Shown here: piece after piece, positions 22,957-35,115 of the stretch | Layout: every line of letters starts with the position of its first letter | Position numbering within the stretch: the first letter of the stretch is position 1 | Assembly (NCBI GenBank): GCA_028583415.1 | Contig: CM053274.1 | Location: 89,109,902 to 89,173,901 of the forward strand | DNA length: 64,000 nt | Reading direction: 5' to 3' | DNA from: Protea cynaroides | Taxonomy: Eukaryota; Streptophyta; Magnoliopsida; Proteales; Proteaceae | The notes under the pieces: model-generated | Told to the model about the DNA's origin: nothing | What the model saw: the letters and a program-made list of their open reading frames with translations, nothing else | Database searches by the model: none | Program-made: the position numbers and the translations under genes

Positions 22957-24370
22957 AAAGATATTTTGTGACGTTCTTGATGTTTTATTTTTATCAATAT
23001 TCTTCCGATGATGCCATCACTACAAATGTCATCGGCATCATCCGAAGAATACTGCAATTTTTTTTTCCTAAATCGTAATTATGACTAGTTTTGTCTTTTA
23101 ATTAGGTGGGGTTTTCATCTTAGTACAACGACAAAAGAGATTGTTTCCTGTGTTTTTAAATGAACTCTGAATTTAAAATAGGACCGTGAAAAATAGTCAA
23201 ACGTTTTGAGAACAATCGAAATAGTTTCGAGAACAATCGAAATAAATGACCCAAAAAATTTTGTGCCGATCCAACATTAATTTACTAACCAATGGGTTAT
23301 CAATTCGGACAATGTAGTGAGCGTGCATTAAATGGAATCAGTAATACTACCTTTGTCATTGGATATTTAATCATCCCATGAAACTAGATTATCATTGAAA
23401 GTGTACTTGGTCAGGGGTTGGACAAAATTTCCCCGAGACAAAAGTTGGTGCTATCGATTTCATTTAATGTATTTCTTGATCCATTATGGAAATTATAATA
23501 GCTCTAATTAGTTGCAAAGGAAATTAATAAAAAAAGTGAAATATTTTATTTAGAAATTTTTTTTTTCATAATCATTATAACATATGTTGTTAAATGAGTG
23601 TATAATTAATTTCAAATCATTCTATATTTAATTAATAATTTACATTTCACTTTCAATTCAAATTCTTTGTTTTTAAAAAATAAAAATAAATTTTACATCT
23701 AATAAAGCTCTATTTGATATAGTTTATATTTATGTTTATGAATTATTTATCATAAATCATTTATGAGTATAAATTATAATTCATAAATAATAACACTTTA
23801 ATACCATTAGACATAAATAAATAATAATATATTATCACAATAATGATAAACATCTTCTAATCTATTTGTATATTTTAGATTATATCAATTTATTGTAAAT
23901 ATAAATAAATACCATAAATCATACTAAACAACTACATATGTCATAAGATATTATATAATAATTATATAATACATATCAAAGAGAGCCTGGGTATCATTGC
24001 TAATTGTAGTTAAAAATTTAAATAGTTTATATAATCATATTATTTTTATCAAAAAATATATATAATCATATTGTGTTATAACTTTACAAATTTTCTTTTA
24101 AGTTTAAAAATTTCACTTCTTTTCCCTTTTAATTTCCCTTGCAACCAAACTGAACCAATATACATGGGTAATTATGGTATCATAGAGGAGGGGAGTGATT
24201 GTCGGATCCAATAAAATTGGAGTTTCGGAATATTGATGACAATGTCAGTTCTAATTTACTTGGGTAACAAGTTGCTTTTCCATTTCAATGGGCCACTTCC
24301 ATAAAGCAATATCACAGAACATATGTGACTTTTAAGGGTGTCAATTGGTAAGATATTAGTAAATCCATAC
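22957..24370. other. AT-rich intergenic DNA, no gene seen
   Basis: Very AT-rich with many TAAATAATA-like runs. I found no open frame with protein-like content and no clear element ends. Confidence 0.5.
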
Positions 24371-24379
24371 GGTTTTGGT

Positions 24380-25020
24380 TCGGTACAAAGAAAAAAGGCT
24401 TTAGCATTATCCTACTTGATAGTAAGAAATACTCATCCCTAATCAAGAGATGACACATGTCCAGATCCCTTGTCCAATGAGAGGCATACACGTGTCATCC
24501 CATGCAAGCAAGTAAGCAGACACCACCTCCCGTAGAACATTAACTTAAAGGTTATCCCCACAATATCATGGATAACCTCGGATTCACAGAATGATGGGAA
24601 GATCCCCTAAAACAGTCACGTAACAATTGGATGAGGATTTTCCCTTAAAAAAGATCCTCATCTAAACTAGGATTAGATCGCGCGGGAATGCCTCCTTCAA
24701 TCACACCACTATCACAGTTAGTGGTGTACGATATGTTTCCACAAACGTTTCCCCTAACATATCGGAACCGTCCGAAATCATGAACGTAATCTTAGCCCAC
24801 TCCAATCCCTATATATATCAGGCAGAACGAACGTAATAAGATCTAACTTTTCGCACTCTTAAGCTCTCACTCTGTCAAAATTGCTTTGACCCTAGTTTAC
24901 AGGAATTCCCATGTTCTAACATACGAAATTCAATCTGCTTATTTTGGTACTAACTTAGACATCAGAGTGGCTTTAGGATTTCCAAACCCGCCATTGATTG
25001 CTTAATTTGCTTAATTTACT
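24380..25020 (-). repeat. Possible LTR remnant (Tat/Ogre-like style)
   Basis: On the minus strand the phrase GCCACTCTGATGTCTAAGTT resembles the CACTCCGATGC(T/C)TAAGTTAG box found near the ends of some long plant gypsy LTRs. A TATATATA motif lies at about 24811-24818. Neither end nor a partner LTR was located, so this is weak. A similar phrase in the other orientation lies at about 43460. Confidence 0.3.
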
Positions 25021-25096
25021 TATAATTCTAATGACGTTCTTTCTCATTTAGAAGAGGGTAGAGGTTAATCCAGGATTTAGCAAAGACTCATATTAC

Positions 25097-25508
25097 TTGC
25101 AATAGGAGGAGAGGATTGGAAGTGATGTCCCTGGTGTAATCGACACCAGGGACAAGCAGGAGAAACCTCTTGAGTACCATGAATGGTGCAAAATCTCCTA
25201 AATCATCTAAATCTATGCTGGTCTCAGCCGCCACAAACAATGCACCTTCTCCATTACATTTGAACCCTACACCATCAGTTTTGCCATTCCTCAACCTTCC
25301 TGCCATCTGATAGAACGATACAAGCATAAGGCCTCTTTCAAGACACCGGTGTCGAATAATTCAGAAGACTCATTTGCCCTATAGAAGTCAACGCAGATCT
25401 AGTACGTAAGTTTTTAGTGCCCGATCAAGATCAATGTTGTTTATCCAAAGCCCCATCTTTATCCTACTCAGGGCGTACCATAGTCGACTACTTTACCTCT
25501 ACTTTCAT
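25097..25508 (-). pseudogene. HCT-like first exon, broken
   Basis: The minus strand starts with ATG at 25508 (MKVEVK-stop-STMVRPE), matching the start of the two intact HCT genes (MKVDVKESTMVRP). It then passes through further stops and frameshifts in the part that should code for the LWNSNVDLVVPR region, and becomes readable again from SFYQMAGRLRN to CNGEGALFVAAETS, LDDLGDFAPFM, VPGVDYTRDITSNPLLLLQ. The frame ends at CAA followed by GTAAT, the same position as the exon 1 donor in the other copies. No second exon with HHVADG or DFGWG lies downstream in this window. It is a truncated pseudogene of the same tandem family; the 5' acceptor (TTGCAG in the intact genes) is altered to TTTCAAG. Confidence 0.85.
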
Positions 25509-26535
25509 CTTGACACTTGAAACAACAACAGAGTAAAGATTAATCATCTGGTTCTTTGTCCTTTTTTTTGGTGAATTTCGTTGAAAATGTAAGAATATTA
25601 ATGTAGGTTAAATTAATTATAAGATTAGTTGGTTGAGTGGGAATCTGATTACAGGTAGACCAGTTTAAGTATGATTAGAGATAGACTAATCTGGTCCACT
25701 GTGAGACTGATCCAGGATTGAGATGACATTATAAATACCAATGATTAAGGTCTCTACAGTTACGGTTGTCATTCCTCTCCTGTTCCTATATCCAAAGAGA
25801 AGCAAAGGGGCCCCGACAAGTTGTGGAAGACTCAAACTAAAGTGTGAAATTGTAAAAATCAATCTTCAACGTACAAATATGTGATTTAGATTATTATTAT
25901 GTATTTTATTGTGTTCTAGGAATTGTATGAAGATTTTTAAATTAATAGAAATCTTAATAAGATAAATTTTTTATACGAAACCAAAAAGAGACCAAAAAAA
26001 ATCTAAAAGGAAATTCACTTGGAGGATACACAGCTAGCTTGTGCGTTCGGAAACAGCAAGATAAAGAAGTGTTTTGGTATTTTGTTAGTTTTGATTGGAC
26101 TAGTTTTGATTGGACTTGGAAAGGCTCTTTGTCCCCTGGAGAGATAGGGTTATGTACACTAAATGCACACAGCACATGGTGCAACAGTCATTATCCTGTT
26201 CGCAACAACAAGCACAAGCTTGACTTGTGGAAGCGTGATGAAGATTCTGGGCACTTTACTCTCGGTAGACGGAGCATCTAATCGTCAATTCTAGCGTCTC
26301 TCACCGAACGTTCACCTTCTCACTGTATCGCAGCTCCCTTTTTTTTTCTTTTTTTTTCTTTTTTTTTATGAAAAAGGTTGTACAATCGAATAACAAATTG
26401 CGAGGAACAAGGAAAACAAGTTCAAGACTTATACTCAAACTGATCCAACAGTACAACGCATAATTCAAAAATATTAAAATGAGTCCCACTTGTTCAAGTG
26501 CTCTTATTTCTCTACATTCTTTTCTATGTAAAGTC
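25509..26535. other. Upstream DNA of the HCT pseudogene
   Basis: No gene. The part at about 26180-26310 (AACAACAAGCACAAGCTTGACT ... AGCATCTAATCGTCAATTCTAGCG) resembles 46925-47040 upstream of gene A, so the duplication that made the pseudogene carried upstream sequence with it. A poly(T) tract lies at 26339-26367. Confidence 0.45.
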
Positions 26536-26536
26536 T

Positions 26537-27273
26537 AAAGCTCTGTTTGATAACATTCCAATTTTTATGGAGCTATTTTTTATTTGGAGTCGTTTTTTAC
26601 TTCTTTTTCTGAGTCAGGATTTTTAGAGTAGAATATTGTTTGATAACGTTGCTCCAAAATCAAAAGACTATGCTTTCAGAATACTATTTAGTGGTGGTTG
26701 GGGGGGGTGGTGGTTGGGTGGTGGTGGTACTGGTGGGTGGTGGCGGCAATTGTATTGGTGGGTGGTGGTGGCGGCGGTGGTAGTGGGTGGTGGCAGTGGC
26801 GGCAGTGGTGGGTGGGTGGTGGTGACGACGGTGGTGGTGGTGGCGGTGACGGCGGTGGTGGTGGTGGCGACGACGGTGGTGGTGGTGGCAGCGACGATGG
26901 TGGTGGTGGCGGCGGCGACGACGATGGTGGTGGTGGTGGCGGCGGTGGCGGTGGTGGTGGTGGCGGTGGCAGCGGTGATGGTGGTGGTGGTGGTGGTGGC
27001 TGTGGGTGGTGGTGGTGGGGATGGTGGCAGTGGAGGGGTGGTGGTGATGATGGCAGTGCTAGTGGTGGTGATGATGGCAGTCAGTAATAGTAATAGCTCC
27101 GGATCAAGAGAAGTAAGTTTTTTTAACTCCAGTTTTTTAGTTCCCAAAGACATTTTTGGAGCGATTCACTCCATGGGAGTCAAAACTTGAACCGTATTTA
27201 TCAATCTCCATTCTACTCCGAATTAACTTCGAAACTAAAAAGTAAGGAGCTGGAGTGTTATGAAACGGGACCT
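26537..27273. mobile_element. GGT-rich MITE, copy A
   Basis: The ends are TIR-like: AAAGCTCTGTTTGATAACATTCC on the left and the reverse complement of AGGTCCCGTTTCATAACACTCC on the right. The middle (26692-27080) is almost pure GGT/GGC triplets on the plus strand. The end sequence TCTGTTTGATAA is typical of hAT-like plant MITEs. There is no gene; the long open frames inside are products of the triplet repeat. Confidence 0.6.
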
Positions 27274-28036
27274 AATTATAAATATAATGGATCTCTATCC
27301 TAAAAGTGTGTCAAACAGTTTTGGGTTTGAACCCATGAGTAACCCATTTGGTCAAATGGATGACTCACAGCTAATGATCACCAATTTATTGCTACTATTT
27401 ATGAAAAAAAAAATCGTCCGTAATCCACCAACCACCATTAGTGACACCACTCCCCGAACCATTTCTAAGCCTATAGTAGTTATCGAGGCCATCTCTCAAC
27501 CTAACACTTCCACAATAATTCAATCACATGTAAAGCCAGTTGGTAGTGAAAGGATTAACACAACAGTTCGGCTTTGATTATTATGAAATGACATTCAGTC
27601 TGATTGTGAAGCTACCACCATTCGCATAGTACTATCCTTGACAAATCGAGCGGAGCAAGGGGAAGTTCAAGACTTATCCTCGAACTCGAACACTACAACG
27701 CATCATTCAAAAATATTCAAATGAGTCCCACTTATTCATGGACTCTTATCTACTATTTGAAAATGACTACCTCATTACTCAAATGGATGACTCACAGCAA
27801 AATGATCACCAATTTATTGCTACTATTTATCCACCCACCACCATTAGTGACACCACTAACGAACCAATTTCTGAGCCTATAATTAGTGAGCCCATCTGTC
27901 AACCTAACACTTTCTCAATAATCCAATCTACGCTTGTCAAGTCAACCACCATTCGCGCGCATAGTATTGTCCTTGACCACCATTTTCAATGGTCAATTCA
28001 ACAATTAGATATTCACAATGTTTTTTACATGGTTAT
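27274..28036 (+). pseudogene. Copia pol remnant, 5' part (integrase-RT linker and start of RT)
   Basis: Contains two related stretches (about 27345-27560 and 27775-27930) reading PPTTISDTT(P/N) ... ISEPI ... CQPNTFSIIQS, in the style of the proline/serine linker before copia RT. The second runs on to TIRAHSIVLDHHFQWSIQQL followed by DIHNVF, close to the conserved copia RT block. It breaks off exactly where the LTR element at 28037 starts and resumes at 30658 (LIEQFHMHQPQGFVD). Repeated substitutions and frame breaks show that it is dead. Confidence 0.7.
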
Positions 28037-28355
28037 TGTTGAGTTTGATGTTTTGTATTTTGTAGGATCCATATGATTATTGGAATTGTAATTATATAGA
28101 GTTTGGGTCTACTATATGTATAGGATAAATCAATAATTGTGTGGGATTATAGTTTCTAGGTTTACCTATATATTGTCTTTGTATGGAAAAACCTAGGTAA
28201 GGCTGAGTGAAGAGAATATTCTGTCAGGTGGATATCTGTAGACTTTTCTTAGGAATGGAGAAATCTATCTTTCTCTGATGTAGACATAGGCATTCCACGA
28301 TGGGATGTTGAACCATGTTCAATTTTCTTATTTGCACTCTCTCAGTCCTAACAAA

Positions 28356-28367
28356 TGGTATCAGAGC
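28356..28367 (+). other. Primer-binding site of the small LTR element
   Basis: TGGTATCAGAGC lies 2 nt after the LTR end CTAACA, matching the 3' end of initiator methionine tRNA. The element is therefore oriented on the plus strand. Confidence 0.85.
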
Positions 28368-28523
28368 TAAGGTTCGACAGATTGATCATTGACTTAGTCG
28401 AAGGAGAGAGGTGCATGGAAAGTATGAAGAAAAAAAGAATTAAAAAAAAAAAAAAAAAGTACCATTGTTTTGGTTTTTTTTTTTTTTTTTTTTTTTTTTA
28501 AGCTATCATCTTCATGATTATTC

Positions 28524-29291
28524 TAAGGGACTGTTTGATAAAACTTTAACTTTGAGATTCTTACTTTTGGTTCAAATTTCTACTTCGATTTCAAAAAAAA
28601 ATTTAAGAGTATATGGGAATAGAGACATATTTGTTAACATAATTTAGTCATGAACTCCTAAGTGGTGGTGGTGGGTGGTGGATGATGGCATTAGTGATGA
28701 ACGGTGATGGTTGGTGACGATGGTGTTGGGTGGGAGGTGATGGCAAAAGGTGGTGGTGGGTGATGATTGGTGGAGGTGGCGGTGGGTGGTGGTGGATGGT
28801 GGATGGTGGTAGCGGGGGTGGGCAGTTGGTGGTGGTGGTGGTGGGGGGGTGGTGGTGGTGGTGGCGATGGTGGGTGACTGGTGGTGGGTAGTGGTGGCGG
28901 TGGGTGGTGGGGGTGGTGGTGGTGGTGGGTAGGTAGTGGTGGTTGAGGATGGTAGCGGCAATGGGTGGTGGTGGTGGTGGTGGTGGTGGTGGTGGTGGAG
29001 GGTAGTGGCGGTGGTGGTTGGTGGCTGATGACTGGTGGTTGTTGTTGTGGTGGTGGTGGTGGTGGTGGTTGGTGGTAGTAGTGATGTGGGATGGTTCTTT
29101 CTATTCTAAAATTGTATTCTAAAGTAAAGCATCTATTTGATGCTTCAAAAAATTGGATTCTAGAGTCTATTTGAAGTCGATTCACTCGTTGATTTTTCAG
29201 AAGTCCGAAATAAATTATCAAACAGACTTCTACTTTATTTATGTTTCAGAAATTAGAATCCAACTTCTAGAATACTATCAAACACCCCCTA
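28524..29291. mobile_element. GGT-rich MITE, copy B
   Basis: Left end TAAGGGACTGTTTGATAAAAC; the right end is the inverse (…TATCAAACACCCCCTA). The interior from about 28660 to 29085 is a degenerate GGTGGTGGGT repeat on the plus strand. The segment just before the repeat (AGAGACATATTTGTTAACATAA) matches the equivalent place in copy C at about 59838, so the two belong to one family. Confidence 0.65.
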
Positions 29292-30657
29292 AGGAGACTT
29301 GGAAAAAGCGGGTGATCTCACCGTAAGGAAGTTAAATAGAAAAAAAAAAAATTTGAATTGGTGACAAGCAAAAGTAAGTTTTGTTTTTTCGTCTCCTCCC
29401 TGTTTGCTTTTTCAAGTTATCATTATTCATGATTACAATAAAAGAATTAAAGGGGGAATTAAAAGAAAAAACAAGCGGGACAAAGGCTAGGGACAGAGGT
29501 GCTCGGGATCAGGGTCACCTACTCCTTCAATTCAAGAATCAACGCCTTTGAATGATCGGGGAGAATGGGAAGGACCTTTTTGTCAAGTCAACGGGTTCTG
29601 TCGAAGGTGAAAAATTGTGTGAGAATGAGAGGATAAATCACATGGAAAGCAATCTTAAAAAGGAAAGTTCGGTGCTTAGTGTTTCTAAGTTTGGAAGCTA
29701 GAACATTTGTTCTTGCCGACGTGTAGGAGGCTGTGGAGGTCATGATTTAGCAGCAAGGGTTACTCCATGTTAGTTTGGAAGTGTCATTTGGTTTCAAAAG
29801 GGAGATGTCATTTGGAAGAGACGGAAGTGAATCACAACTTGAGAAGCTGATTATTTCTGTCATTACATGTACCAGCAGGGATCATGGGGCCGGGAGTTGT
29901 AGAGCTCGACTTAGGTGCGGCGGTGATAGATCTTAGTGGCTTGGTGGATCTGATCGGATCGAGGAAGTCTTCCCATGGATCTGAAGGTGGGTTTGAATCC
30001 CAGTACAATGTAAATCATGATCAATTGATGCTGCACTGTGGGGCAAAGGAGTACTGGCGAATTGGGATGAGGAATCGGATCTCTATGTCTGCATTGAAGG
30101 TACGAAGATGAGAGGCTCAGTTTCTAGGTGCAACTGGAGTTACAAGAGGACTGTAAGTGACGGTAATCTTTCCAGTGATGTTGTAGCAGTGGGAGAGATG
30201 AAGTCACATCACATCGTACAACGATGAAAGGTACGGGACACCCGAATAGGGTGTGGGCTATGCTTGTTTGGGTGTAGCAGTTTGACAGAGATGGGTTTAC
30301 ATAGTCAATATCAATGAGTTCTTCTTCAAAGTGACTTGCAGAATCCAAGCCAGGTGAAAATTTATTGGGTTTGATGCCTTGTATTTTGTGGGGTCCATAT
30401 GGTTACTACGATTGTACTTGTATTAATGTTTGGGTCTACTACATGTATAGGGTAAATCGATAATTGCATAGGGATTTGGGTTTCTAAGTTTACCTATTTA
30501 TTATCTCTATGTAAAAAAAATCAAGGTAAGACTGACAGAGGAGAACACTCTATCAGGTGAAAATCTATAGACTTTTCTTGGGAATGAAAAAATATATCTT
30601 TCTCTTAGATGTTGAACTACGTTAAATCTTCTTGCTTGCACTCTCTCAATCCTAACA

Positions 30658-31770
30658 ACTATCTGATTGAACAGTTCCATATGCATCAACCTCTCAAGGA
30701 TTTGTTGACAGTCCACATCCAAAACATGTTTGTCTACTACGCAAGGTGTTATATGGTCTAAAACAAACGCCACACGCTTGGTACCATTGGCTCAATGCTT
30801 ACCTACTTGAACTTGGGTTAAGGGTTTCATGGCAGATTCGTCATTGTTCATCCTCAAGAAGGGTACAAAAATACTACTGGTACTAGTATATGTTGATGAT
30901 CTAATTGTTACAAGGAATGATCTGATATCAATTGGTGATTTGGTTTCTAAATTGGGTATTGAATTTGTCATCAAAGATCTCGAATGATTGAGCTATTTTA
31001 TTGGAGTGGCAGCAACATTTGATGATAATAGCTTACAACTGAATCAATCCAAATATGCCCTTTCTTTGCTACGAAGGACCAATATGAAGGACAGCAGGTC
31101 TTGTTCAACACCGATGCCACCTTTTGGTTCAAAGATGAAGAAAGGCGATGGGACTCCTTTTTCGGATCCAACGTTATATCGTAGCACTATTGGTGCATTG
31201 CAATACCTAATGTTAATTAGACCGGATCTATCCTATTCGGTAAACAAGGTATGTCAATTTATGAATAGTCCATCAATGGAACATTGGGCTGTTGTTAAAC
31301 GGGTGCTGCGATATGTCAAAGCCACCATTCACTAAGGCCGGACAATATTGCCAATGTTGACACTTCCCCTATCAGCCTACACGGATGCTATGCTCAGAAG
31401 ATCGAAAATCAATGAATGGGTACTGTATCTATTATGGTCCAATTTTGGTTTCTTGGTGTTCGAAGAAACAACCGACTATGGCTAGGTCTATTACAGAGGC
31501 AAATACAAAGGCATTGCCAATGGTGCCTCTAAGTTAATGTGGATTCAGCATAGATTATCTGGCCTTGGGTGCTCACCTACTTTTCTATCATTGATTTGGT
31601 GTGATAATATTGGTGTCACATATTTGGTAGCCAATCCGATGCTACATGCAAAAACCAAACACGTTAAAATAAGCTATCATTTTGCACGTGATTAGGTCTT
31701 AAAGAAGGCACTTGATGTTAGTTATACCGAAGATCAAATAGCCGATGTGAGGACAAAGTCGTTGGCCATT
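30658..31770 (+). pseudogene. Copia pol remnant, 3' part (RT and RNase H)
   Basis: Continues the RT interrupted at 28036: LIEQFHMHQPQGFVDSPHP, HVCLLRKVLYGLKQTPHAWY, then after a frameshift YVDDLIVTRNDL, GIEFVIKDLE-stop-LSYFIGVA, STIGALQYLMLIRPDLSYSV and QFMNSPSMEHW. RNase H follows with WCSKKQPTMARSITEA, WCDNIGVTYLVANPMLHAKT and the final QIADVRTKSLA. The catalytic YVDD is present, but stops and shifts occur. The open part 30988-31335 is just one undamaged segment of it. Confidence 0.85.
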
Positions 31771-32275
31771 TCAAAAATATTCATATGGGTCCCACTTGTT
31801 CATGGACTCTTCTTATCTACTATTTGAATATTTGATGTACACGTATACACTCCTATGTCCTATGTAAAATCTCTAAATTGTGCGATGGTTTTGGGTTTGA
31901 ATTCAAACTCTTATACTATTCATTAATGCTTGCTGAACTCTCAGTTCTACATCCTCTCCTGCGGCAATCAAAATTGTCTATTGATCCAATAATTAGAGTT
32001 CAGTTGGTGCGTATACCAATACATTGATATATGTATTGGATAAATGTCCAGTTGTTGGATCACCTTGACAGTCGGAACTGTCATAGGACAGGATTTCTAC
32101 TCCCAGGCTTCACGGACACAGACGGATACAGTAATCATAAAGCATGAGGTGATAGATACAGAACTCATAAACCCATGAGGTCGAAGAAAGCTAAGATGTG
32201 ACACATGTAAGAGATAAAGCTTGAGAGACAAAAAGAATCAACCATAGTATTGTTGCCGCCTTATTACGGCCGAAT

Positions 32276-32278
<3 letters not shown>
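31771..32278. other. Repeat-derived DNA, no gene
   Basis: The start (about 31770-31835, GGGTCCCACTTGTTCATGGA...) repeats text found at 27708-27768 and, more weakly, at 26466-26513. Positions about 32008-32036 contain a short palindromic phrase around CAATACATTGATATATGTATTGG. Nothing else is recognised. Confidence 0.45.

Positions 32279-32322
<44 letters not shown>
32279..32322. repeat. (AT)n microsatellite
   Basis: About 22 AT units directly at the left side of the Mutator-like element that starts at 32329. Confidence 0.95.
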
Positions 32323-32325
<3 letters not shown>

Positions 32326-32328
32326 TAA

Positions 32329-33663
32329 GGGAAAATTTCAGTTACAACCCAAAAAGAATTGGCCTAATCACCTACCACCTAAGTTGTTTAAAAAAATCAC
32401 CTACCACCCAAGTTAGACAAACATTTATCAAAAAGATCCAAAAGCAACTAATAGTCGTTAGTTGCTGATGTCAGCCGTTAGAAAATACTTGAATGACAAT
32501 AATACCCTTTTTGTAAGGGAAAAGAAAGCTTCTTTTTTTCATAGGAATTGGTTCGGTCCCCAACGCCTCCGCTTTCTTCTCTTCTTCTCTTTCCTCTCTC
32601 GTTTTTGCAATTTACTTAAAAAAAAATCTCTGGTTTTTTTTCATTTTAAAAACAACTTTTCTGGGAAAAATGTTAACCCCAAGGGGATTTCTTTAACACA
32701 TGATGGCTGGCATAACCTTGAGTTTTCTGTATGGCGGGTACCCGTGGCGGAATGCTGTCGGGTTTGGGAGATAAAGCCTTGGGCGGTGGGAAAGGCTATG
32801 GTACGGGCTCTGGTGGGGAGTATTAGTTGGTCATTGAATTCAACGCTAGCGGGCGATGGTGGAGAAACTTATTGTTTTTCTGCAACGAAGGTTCGTACCA
32901 GGAACTATGATGAAGTGACTGATCGGTTGCATCAACGAGACATGGTGGGGTTACCATTCATGGTGGCTCAGTCTGAGGGTAGATTCATTAACAAATCTGA
33001 GGGCGGTGTTCCCAATGGCTCGTGGAATAACAATGACCGGAGTCAATCTGGTTATAGGGATTCTGGAGAATCTACTTTCAGGGGTGGTAGAGTTCAACCA
33101 GGTAATCATTTCTGGGTAATGGTGGTAACCTCGACAAGGTCTTATGCCTCAAAGTCATCAAGTGGGGATGGCGATGGGGAGTTCTACTCAGGCAGCAATG
33201 TCGACGGTTACGACGGTGGGCTCGAGTTTTGGTAACAATGACCCTGGTAAGCGATCTGCCTCTTTTCTCTCACAAAGGGGGAATCAGGAAGGCCAGATGT
33301 TATCGGTAGGGTTTGGTCAGTCTAATTCTATGCAGACAGAGTTTGATAGAAGCTTTGCTGATTGTCGACAAAGGGATGGTATGGACCAGAGATTGCTGGC
33401 GTTATATGGTGATTCTTGTCATTTTTGTATGGATTCAAAACTATGATCTGGAGTTAGGTTTCTCTTTTTTTCTTTTTTGATAAAATATTGCAGAGAAATG
33501 AGAGGAAGAAGAAAGGGGTATAAACGTCTACACACAATTTCAACTCTTTCCCGTCAGTCCATTAACTAATGTTTGTCTAACTTGAGTGGCAGGTATGTTT
33601 TTAAACAATTTGGGTGGTAGGTGATTAGGCCAATTCTTTTTGGGTGGTAGCTGAAATTTTCCC
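32329..33663. mobile_element. Mutator-like element with long inverted ends, copy 1
   Basis: Left end GGGAAAATTTCAGTTACAAC and onward matches the reverse complement of the right end (…GGTAGCTGAAATTTTCCC) for roughly 95 bp, including the CACCTACCACCCAAGTTAGA block. Flanks TATTGGTAA and TATTGATAT agree at seven of nine positions, the length usual for Mutator-type duplications. Between the ends there is no transposase. There are two open stretches (32462-33235 and 33144-33446, plus strand) with protein-like composition that I cannot assign; they could be pieces of captured host genes. Confidence 0.75.
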
Positions 33664-33959
33664 TATTGATATATAATGAATTTATTTATTGATGCATGTA
33701 TTACACAAGGTTGACAGAGTACAATTAGTCTGTAACCAAGGATCGGATTCAGGTTGAACCATTGTACATGATAACAACAAAGCCCACCTAGTTAGAGAGT
33801 CAAGAATGCTATTTTACTCCTTAAAAGTAAAAAAGAAAAGTATATTATTCAAATAAGATTGAAGGTGTAGAATCCTCTAGTATTTAAACACATTGAAACA
33901 TTGAAAATACGGTCTGCCGTTGTAAAAAATAGACCACTACTTGTTTATCAGACTCCACC

Positions 33960-35021
33960 ATTATCCACTCAACCCCCTCATTGAAGCAACCAATAGATCT
34001 GCACGAGTCACCAGAGCCTAACCTACGATAGGTTGAGGAAAACTGCATGGTTCAGAAATAGCAAATAAAAGAGCATCATTTGGCCTACGACAGATGTATC
34101 CTAAGCTCCTAGATGCTCTGAAGAAAAACGGGCATCTGTGTTCAACTTATAATACGTTACCAATGGTAGCGTCCATTGGCAAACCTTGTTCATTGTAGAT
34201 ATATGAGGGAGAATAGCGTCATTAAACGGTTGAGATGAAATGGTATTCAAATAAAGATGGAAGTGACGTTCATCAAGCTTAATCACATTCGAAGGAGATT
34301 GAATCTCACGATCAAAATCCAAATCAATACAGGCGAGCAACAAATGTCAACAAATAAAAGCGCACAGTGTAATTGTATGTTTACTTTTGTTTTTACCCTG
34401 ATACTGGAAAGAGACCGCCCTTCTATCCACTCGTGAAATAGAGGGTTGATAGAACCCGTAATTTTGTAATTGAGACTGCACCCAAACCCAAAAGCTTTGG
34501 CAAAGGGACAAGCTAAAAAAACCATGACACTGTTTCCTCATTGAATCCACAACGGAGACAAATGAGATTGATCAAGATATTTCATTGTCGAAGAGCGATT
34601 GATGTAGCTAATCCCGAAGCACAAACCCACAAAATGAAACTATTAATTTTTGGGTGCGTAGGACAAGTCTATATCTGCCCAAGTCATATCCGGAATTTAT
34701 GAAACAACGTTGGTAGAGGTCAATGGTCATTGAGCAGAACTCTCATCAGCCAAATTTGTCAGCAGGTTATTAGTTGTTCACACTTAGTATATTCTATTTC
34801 AAGTAGCTCTCTAAATGATGTGGTCATCTCTAGGAAATAGAGGTAAATGATTTTTCATGATTTCAAGAACCTTATATGAGGAGAAGGAAGCAGTTAGGAC
34901 ATCTTATTTCTACACTCAATTATTAGGATCTAACAATTGGGAGACCTTCTGAATTGAACAAATCGGCAAAGATGAAAACTTAATCCGAAATCCTAATAAA
35001 GTTGCAACCCAAGTATCAGTC

Positions 35022-35115
<94 letters not shown>

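Larger units (their letters stand above)
28037..30657 (+). mobile_element. Small LTR element inserted inside a copia RT
   Basis: LTR 1 (28037-28353) starts TGTTGAGTTTGATG and ends GTCCTAACA; a primer-binding site TGGTATCAGAGC follows at 28356-28367. LTR 2 (30363-30657) is a diverged copy starting TATTGGGTTTGATG and ending ATCCTAACA. Flanks are GTTAT on the left and ACTAT on the right, a likely decayed 5-bp duplication. The region between has no recognisable retrotransposon gene and includes a GGT-rich MITE. I infer a non-coding (LARD/TRIM-like) or deleted copia-type element. Confidence 0.75.

Noticed and set aside
26636..27190. Long valine/glycine-rich and threonine-rich open frames on both strands
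   Set aside because: GGT/GGC triplet repeats leave all three frames open on both strands; no domain or start context supports a protein. The same holds for 28644-29221 and 59808-60045.
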